Source of the DNA: Toxoplasma gondii ME49
Lineage: Eukaryota; Apicomplexa; Conoidasida; Eucoccidiorida; Sarcocystidae
Reading direction: 5' to 3'
NCBI RefSeq assembly: GCF_000006565.2
Contig: NC_031477.1
Coordinates: forward strand, 450,669 to 514,668
DNA length: 64,000 bases
A program made the position numbers and the translations under genes. Positions 57,618-64,000 of this stretch are shown one piece after another. Under the pieces are notes generated by a model. It was given only the letters and a program-made list of their open reading frames with translations, searched no databases and was not told where the DNA came from. How positions within the stretch are numbered: the stretch's first letter is position 1; every line of letters starts with the position of its first letter.

Positions 57618-60600
57618 TCATGTCACTTTGGATGCTGCTTCAACAGCAAGGCGCAAAGCACCCTCAACACCGTACTTTCGCACTGAGAAAGTCTTCTGGG
57701 GAACCCGTTGACGTGCTGACATACTGACTGAGAACCGTCTTTCCGCAAAATAGTAATGAACCCCGTGAGACAATGCTATCTTCCGCAATTCCTCTGGTCC
57801 CAAATTCTCGGCTTTCGCCGGTAAGCAGACTAGCGGCAAAGTGCTGTGTGGCCATATTTCTGAACTGCTCCTGGGCGAGGAGGCCTGCCAGGTTGGTTTT
57901 CCTTTTCTAGGGCGACCGCTGTGGGACGTTTTCTTTGACGGGGGAATGCGTGCGAGTTGTGTCTTTTGTGGCAACTTGGCAGTTTTCTTCACTAGACACG
58001 CCTTGGTACGAGGTTCTGTTGACTGTTCGGGCACCTCCATCAATTCCACCACATCCCGGCACCTGCAAACCCCTGGGTTCTAGGACAAGCTTGGGCACAG
58101 ATTCTCAAATATTACCAATAAGCGGACTCTGGTTGGGTGTTTCTGTCGGGTTCGAGAGTGTCCTGCTCTCTGCAGATATCGAGAAAAGCGTCCAGTTCGC
58201 GAGAGGGATCGAACAGAATGTCTATTAAGGCAATCCGGTGTGCGCCGCAAATTCGAGACAACGAAAGCCGACGTACCATCTTCGCCGCGAAGTTTGACGT
58301 CTACGCATTCCTGACACAGAACGACTCTCGTTTCTCGTCTTCTATTGCTCGACAGAAAACGCACGACACACCTGGAGAAAGCACGCCGCCAGAAACTCAA
58401 GCTGTTCTTCCTGTTGATTGGAGAGAAGTCGCACGTTTTTTCCACCGAAAGTTCGTTTGACTCAACCGTTACCTTATTCGGCGTTCCAGAACGGAGCATC
58501 TTCCTCTGCCTGCACGACAGGGAGTGGTCGGGGGCCCACATTTTTTCGAGGAAGAGCTGTATCAAGGTGTTTGTTTAGGCCTGAAGCTCGACCGTAGGTG
58601 TCTAAAGGCCCACCTCAGAAATCTCTTCAGAAGTGTATACGCTGTCCAGTTTCTTCTCCAGTCCTGTGAGTGTTTGCGCAAACCTGAAACAGCAACGCCT
58701 GTCAGAAAAATACTAGTGGCCGGTGCCAGGAAGCCCGCTGACCACTTGAGCAGAGCCTCGCTGAACCCGTTCCGTGGTTCAGAGCTCGCTTCCGTAACAG
58801 GGGAACGGTGGATGTTCAGCATCTGGAGAATGCTGTTTGCGTCTCTTGCAAACTGAAAAGCGATGATGAAGAACTGAGCTGGACCACCAGGAAAGAATGG
58901 AAAACGAAGGCGACCAACACGAAACAACCTTTGGAGACTAACCACTCGTTCTTTGTCGGGAAGTTCGATAGAGGACTAGCGCCGCTTGCAAGATCTGACG
59001 AATCGTCACGGCGCTCTGTGGGCATGTTTAATTGGACGTGAAACCCTCCGTGACCAAACGTTCAACCTCACTTTCTTGCTGGCGTCATCGCGTGTATCAG
59101 AAGATTCTTCCTGCAATCGCATTCTTGTTGTTTCCACCCAGTGCACGGCACTCACGAGGCACTGCGTCATGCTGTGGTGGCGAGCACAGGGGGTGGAGGG
59201 AACGGGGCATGAGTCGGCTTGTGCCGTTGCCGGAGAAATGCTACACTCCATCGTCGTTGTAGGCAACTAAAAAGACGGCTAGGCTGTCGAAGACAAACAG
59301 AAGCAGTGCCGCGAGTTTCCTTTTTCCGAAGGAGTTAAAGCAATTCAGTGCAGTAACTTGTGAGACAGAGGACTGATAGTGGCCCTGACGGGCAGGAGTA
59401 TCCACTCAATTACTCAGACTGACAGTCCTGTGTTTTCGCCAGGAAGAATGCAGATGGGAATAATCAAACATATCACATACATATTCTCTGTTTTCGACAA
59501 ATTGAATGGGTGCGAAAATGGTGGTTTGAAGAAGCGAGGAAAGGCATGACAAACGTGCCAAGTAGTTCATCGCCACTGCTGGGTGTCTGTACACCTGCCG
59601 TTCTGCAGCTCTAAGACATTGTGGACGCGCCAATGTTGAATGCCTGGTAAAAGGCAAAGACATGATGGAGTCAAGCCGTTCTAAAGCTTTTGAGACACTT
59701 CCGACGAAACCAGTGTCGGAGGAGAGTCGTTCTCCGGGCTCTGGTGCGTAGCGCAAGGGAATACACCCGTCTACCGTGGAGGACAATATCCTACTGGTCA
59801 AATGGCGGCTCTGGTAGTCGACACCTAATTGCCACTCTCCAGAGTGGAGAACGCTGTCGTGGTCTCCGACTAAAGATGAGCACTGTAGCATTCCGTTCCA
59901 CTGCGCCAGCTGAGAATTATTTCCGCAGGACCGTGACACGCTCAGCTGCAGCTAAGAGGCCTACTTAGGATCAGACCAACACTTCACTCATGGCAACGCG
60001 ACTTCCCGTTTCCTTTTAACATCAGTGAACTCTTGTCACCTGGTTTGACCGATCGTCGAGCGGGTTGACTGATTAGTTGATGCACGGCAGACGAACCGAG
60101 CCGTCCGAAACGTGCTGAACTCTCTTGGAGGCAGCCTCGGTCTTCCGTCCCGATGTGGACCTACCCCGCGCCGCCTCGATTCAAATGCACATGTACGACT
60201 GCCATGTCAGTTAGAGCGCTCAGAGAGGAACCAAGAGAGCTGAAGGCCACGCGCTGGTCTTCCTAGGAAGAAAAAGCTCCTCTGAACACTTCTTGAATGC
60301 GGTAGCTGTCTACACCTACGTGCGCCAGTTGCGGGGGGAGGAACCTAGACCTGATGGAGCTGTCTTGTTTAATGTCTGCCTGGGTCTTTGCTCCTGCATC
60401 CCCTTCTCCACCTGTTCGTAACTCGAGTAAACCGAAAGGAGGTAACCGAGAATTTGCTTGGAAAGGAGAAGACGCTAGAGCCCGCGCCGTGGTTCCCCAG
60501 ACGGGCCATGAGTGCGTGTTCGAGCTCGTTCGTTTCCATTTCTCGTCAGTTTCATCTTGTCGCAAAAAGAACAGGCCCAGAGAACTACAGAACTCGTGCG

Positions 60601-61938
60601 TTCTTCCTTTCTCAACAAATCCTGTGTTTTCAACCCTGACCCCAAATCCTTTCAACCGCAAATGCGGCCAGCGCGCTACCTCTGTTGTGTCTTGTTCGCT
60701 TGTTCGCCGCAGCATCTGTCAAGACAGACTTTTCTCGGCTGGCGCGCTGGTTCGTCAACCATGGGTGAGGCAGGCGGGCACTGTGATCGACTTTCCTGTC
60801 CAAGAAAACCAGAGTTTCTGATCCGCGCTCTTTTCTTCGGACGGTTCGCTTGTGTCGTGTCGTCCGTATCGGCAGAACTGCCCTCAAACAACGAGCTTCC
60901 TTCGCTTTTGCCGGAGGTAATACCGTCGCCTCGACCACGTTTTTGAGAGGCAGACTCCTCGCGAGCAGACGACCACTGCTCTCGCGGGAACCCTCCATCA
61001 GCTTCCGTGTCTTGCTTTTTGCATGCTGACCAACTCCTCCACTTATTTTCCTTCGTTCTGTCTAAAGCACCTCCTCGTCTCTGAGGAACCTTCTGCCTGA
61101 GTCTCTTCTCGTGGGCACTGCCACGCAGGCGTATACCCTTTCGCTTCGCCTCAAATGAGGGCGGCGGCGCCGGTCCGTTCACCAAGCCTTATTACGTCAA
61201 ACGCCGCAGAGTCGAGACCAATTGTCCTACCTTTTCCCCTAGAGATTGCTCCTGCGCATCTTTCTTTTTTTTGACTTTCTCCCAGACTGTCCCTCTCCTG
61301 TCTTCTGGGGCTCTTCGTGTTCGCGGAAAGAACCGCGACCTTCGAGAGCCTTCCAGTGTCTCGGCTTCTCCAGTCTCCGGTCACCCTGCCTGGTTTCTCG
61401 GCGGCGTGTCGTAGAATCTTCCCTGAAATTCTTCCGTCTCCTTCCAGTTCGCCGACGCAATGGCTGGCTTCTTCCCTCCTCTTTCCTTCGGTAGGTTAAC
61501 GTGGCGAAAGCGCCTTTCCGGGTTTTTGAATCGGCCACATTCCCCACTTTCCTCTCTCTCAAGCCTTCCGTCTCCCTTCCATTCTGCTGATTGAACTCTT
61601 TTGTTCCCATCTCGCAACTGTTATTCGAAATAGTCATGCCATTTGCACGAGAACCACAGGCGGCTGCACACGAACAATCACCTTGCGAGGTCGCGACCAG
61701 CTGAAGACTTGGTGATTCTCTCCTCTTTGTTACACACCGATTTTCTCCATTCGGCCTGACGAGTCCCTTTTTTGCTGCCTTCCTTACCAGTCTTCTGTTC
61801 TTCACCATTCGTCCCAGTCAGTGTGGGTGTCTGTTGCCCGCTGCCTTCGCCTCCCGATTTGCCTAGCGAAGCCACAGAGGCACACACTTTGTCACGAAAT
61901 CTCTTTGGCAGAAGAGCCTCGAACGGACGACCGGACAA
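57618..61938 (-). CDS. ApiAP2-type DNA-binding protein (last exon clear, upstream exons tentative)
   Basis: The last exon, 58062-57618, starts after a good acceptor (GGTTTGCAG) in phase 2 and ends in TGA. Its final 60 residues contain HGVHYYFAERRFSVSM and then TFSVRKYGVEGALRLAVEAA. This is the three-strand plus helix pattern of the apicomplexan AP2 domain, in which F-S-V-K-K-Y-G-x-E-x-A-x-x-x-A-I-E is characteristic. The usual second-strand Trp is Phe here. Upstream, a basic Pro/Lys segment (SKKTSHSGRPRKGKP) resembles a nuclear localisation signal. Tentative upstream exons on the same strand are around 58850-58600, 59800-59450, 61100-60700 and a possible first exon 61938-about 61790 with a GTAAGG donor. 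I could not join them. Such proteins regulate transcription in the nucleus; the target is unknown. The AP2 assignment is fairly sure, the gene span is not. Confidence 0.55.
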
Positions 61939-62508
61939 GCAGGACTAAGAACACACAGTTCTCCTCGAACCTCGTGCCAGAATCCACTGTCGAGCTGTAA
62001 AGGCTGACGAGACACCTGACCAAGTCTGAGACACGAAAAAGGTCGTGGAAGACTGTCGATTGCCGGCGAAGAGTCCCTGTGACTTTTGGGTTCCCCCCCT
62101 GCTGCGAGACACAGTTTCCGTTCGCATCTGTGTTGTATCTCCTCGCTTTCTCTTCAAACCCTATGCATGCACTAGTTCGCTGCAGCAGTATCTTTCATCT
62201 CGCTGGCCTCTGCAGCTTTTCTAGCCTCTGCGCTTTCTTTTTTCCTGCGTGGTCCCGCCCTCTGCTCCTGCTTCCGGCGATGACGCAGAACCTACGCGAT
62301 GCTTATTTTCTTTGAAAAACATATCGGGGAGCTTTTTCTCATTGAGAAATGCAGAATTCTCCAGAGTCCAAACAAATAGTTGGTGTTTCTACTTTCAACA
62401 AGTGAAGTTAAGGGGCTTTCCAGAAACAAAGCGTCTCCCTTCCTTCCTGCCTCATTTCTGCCGTCTTTCATGCATACATCTTTCCGATTTTTCAACTTTC
62501 AATTGCAG
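61939..62508. other. Divergent upstream region between AP2 gene and last plus-strand gene
   Basis: About 570 bases separate the tentative AP2 start from the first recognised exon of the next gene. The first exon of the plus-strand gene was not found and may lie here or further upstream, overlapping the AP2 model. Pyrimidine-rich sequence at 62130-62270 fits a plus-strand leader. Confidence 0.4.
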
Positions 62509-64000
62509 ATCCCGCGGAGACGGTCGAAGAGGCATTCATCGCACCTCCTGCCAATGTGATGGAGAACAAGGAAATTCTTGAAGAGGCAGAAAAGTGAGTC
62601 GCCGGTGTCTTTCAACTCTCCGTCCCTCGAAGAGAAAACACACGCGCCCTTCACGGATCCTTCTCGACCGCAGAAACTGGACCTCAGGCTCGCCGTCGGA
62701 CAAGCTTCTCAGGTTTCTGTATTCCTTATTTCTGCTGTTGAGCGCCTCCAGGAAATCCCTCGACCCTTCTGTTTTGACGGACCACTTCCACACCTCTGTG
62801 TCCCCATTCTTTTGTCTGCCTATCCATGCTTCGTGTTCCAAATAAACATCCACAAGTGAACACGGCACTTTCCGTCCATCTGCGCGCGTCTTCGGCGACC
62901 AGCCGCAGGCCGTCTCGTCTCTGTTTTCGTCACCAAGCTTGATGGCTCTGGTCTCTGCGTTCCACTCTTCACACTGCATGCACTTTGACGCTTCGTGTTC
63001 ACCTCGAACATATTCCCGCTCTCTCGCCTCCGGGAGAACCTGCTGGTGTTGCCTCTCGCTCCCGCATCCTTCGTTTTCCCCTGCTTCCTTCAGCGAACTT
63101 TGGATTTCCACGCAAACCTCCCACCTGCATGCGCTCTGCGTTTCTCGCCAGACGGATTCTCTACGAGGACTTTGCGAGCGTGGGCATCATGCCTGACACG
63201 TATCTTTCTCTCGACGAGCTGCTGAGCCGACTAAGGGTAGGCGCCCGAGTCGGTTGTCCGTGCGTTTCCTCGCGGCCACGGTGTGAAACACCATAATCTC
63301 CTCGCGAAAAAAACAGAACATCTTCACTTCGCTTTTCATCTGCCTTCCGTACCTTTTTCTGCGTTGGCGCCGCTGCTTGGCGGACCCAAAACTCCGGAGA
63401 CTCCAGAGATGTACTTTTTCCTCGAACCCGCTGGAGGCAGCCTTTCTTGCGTCGGTTGTCCGCGGCGAAGCGGGCGGGCGTACGTACACCTGAATCTCAG
63501 ACAGAGCGTCGAGTGTGTTTCCGTGCTTCTACCTTTTGGCACGAAGGTGGAGGGGACGAGTGTTGTCTGAGCACCAATTTTCCGTTTTATTGCGACTCTT
63601 GGCTTCTCCTTTGGTCTCTCGCGAGCGCGAAGCAGCTGTCCTGCCTAGGAGCCAGGCCGAGTCGTCTCCGAGAGGCTTCTGGGCGAATGGTGAAGCTTCC
63701 AGAACATCGTAGGGAACTTCATATGACTCTGAAGATCTCTGGCGCGGGTGGTCCGCATGCTGGCTCCGCCTTGTTCCTTCTGTTTCCTCGTTTTCACCGA
63801 GGAGAGATGCTCTCTGTTCATTGCCTCCGTCTCCTCTCCCCGTGCGACGTTCTCAGCGCTCAAGAAAGAGCTACGACGAAGAGATGATTCGCCGCATCTT
63901 CTGCGCACTGTCCTCCTACTCGGTGACAGGGACAAACTACCTGTCGGGTCGCACGTTCATCGAATCCTACATGAAACGCGTAAGAAAAAGGAGCGACGGA
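62509..64000 (+). CDS. 5' part of a gene with degenerate EF-hand-like region (runs off window)
   Basis: Three exons fit in phase: 62509-62593 (an acidic helix ending MENKEILEEAE), 63152-63236 (RILYEDFASVGIMPD then LSLDELLSRLR) and 63869-63979 (SYDEEMIRRIFCALSSYS then TNYLSGRTFIESYMKR), with GT donors at 62594, 63237 and 63980. The paired helix-loop-helix rhythm, with loops PDTYLS and VTGTNYLSG, resembles EF-hands that have lost calcium-binding acidic residues. I do not recognise the family. The start codon and first exon are not identified, and the 3' part lies beyond the window. Confidence 0.45.

Noticed and set aside
63411..63570. Open frame LEPAGGSLSCVGCP... with AYVHLNL between two predicted exons
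   Set aside because: Exons 63152-63236 and 63869-63979 join in phase without it, and it has no convincing acceptor and donor pair. It is retained only as a site of the palindromic word.

Overview
The window is eukaryotic nuclear DNA from a cyst-forming coccidian of the Toxoplasma gondii type. The evidence is many GT-AG introns that splice in frame, abundant TGCATGC words, (TA)n microsatellites in introns, and above all an intact microneme gene recognisable as MIC12, the orthologue of Eimeria EtMIC4. The sequence alone does not separate T. gondii from Hammondia or Neospora. No bacterial-type operons, tRNA or rRNA genes, CRISPR arrays or transposons were seen. Gene models were built by hand from ORFs, splice signals and reading-frame phase, so exon edges are predictions.

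Layout, left to right. (1) <1-7159, plus: the 3' part of a multi-exon, multi-pass membrane protein of unknown function; some junctions are unresolved. (2) 9843-18710, plus: MIC12, eight exons, about 2,182 residues. It has a signal peptide, four TSP1-like modules, 31 EGF modules, six more TSP1-like modules, an acidic PEGEH repeat stalk, a rhomboid-type transmembrane segment and an acidic tail containing tryptophan. (3) 21615-26014, plus: an atypical short-chain dehydrogenase/NAD(P)-binding Rossmann protein like plant At5g02240, with a large low-complexity insertion. (4) 29041-42200, plus: an 18-exon coiled-coil protein whose layout and extreme C-terminus match dynactin p150Glued but which lacks a CAP-Gly domain. 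(5) 43122-56580, minus: a very large protein (about 3,060 residues, 11 predicted exons), possibly beta-propeller plus alpha-solenoid, family unassigned. (6) 57618 to about 61938, minus: a gene whose last exon carries an apicomplexan AP2 DNA-binding domain. (7) 62509->64000, plus: the first recognisable exons of a gene that runs off the window, with a degenerate EF-hand-like region.

Genes 4 and 5 converge tail to tail across about 0.9 kb. Genes 6 and 7 diverge from about 0.57 kb of shared upstream sequence. The genes do not form one pathway: MIC12 is a secreted invasion ligand, the dynactin-like protein is cytoskeletal, and the AP2 protein is a probable transcription factor.

Most interesting: every MIC12 intron is phase 1; two EGF modules ten positions apart have each lost exactly the two cysteines of one disulfide; the p150Glued-like protein has no CAP-Gly; and a palindromic word (consensus AGGTGTACGTACACCT) recurs at scattered sites, several in coding exons.
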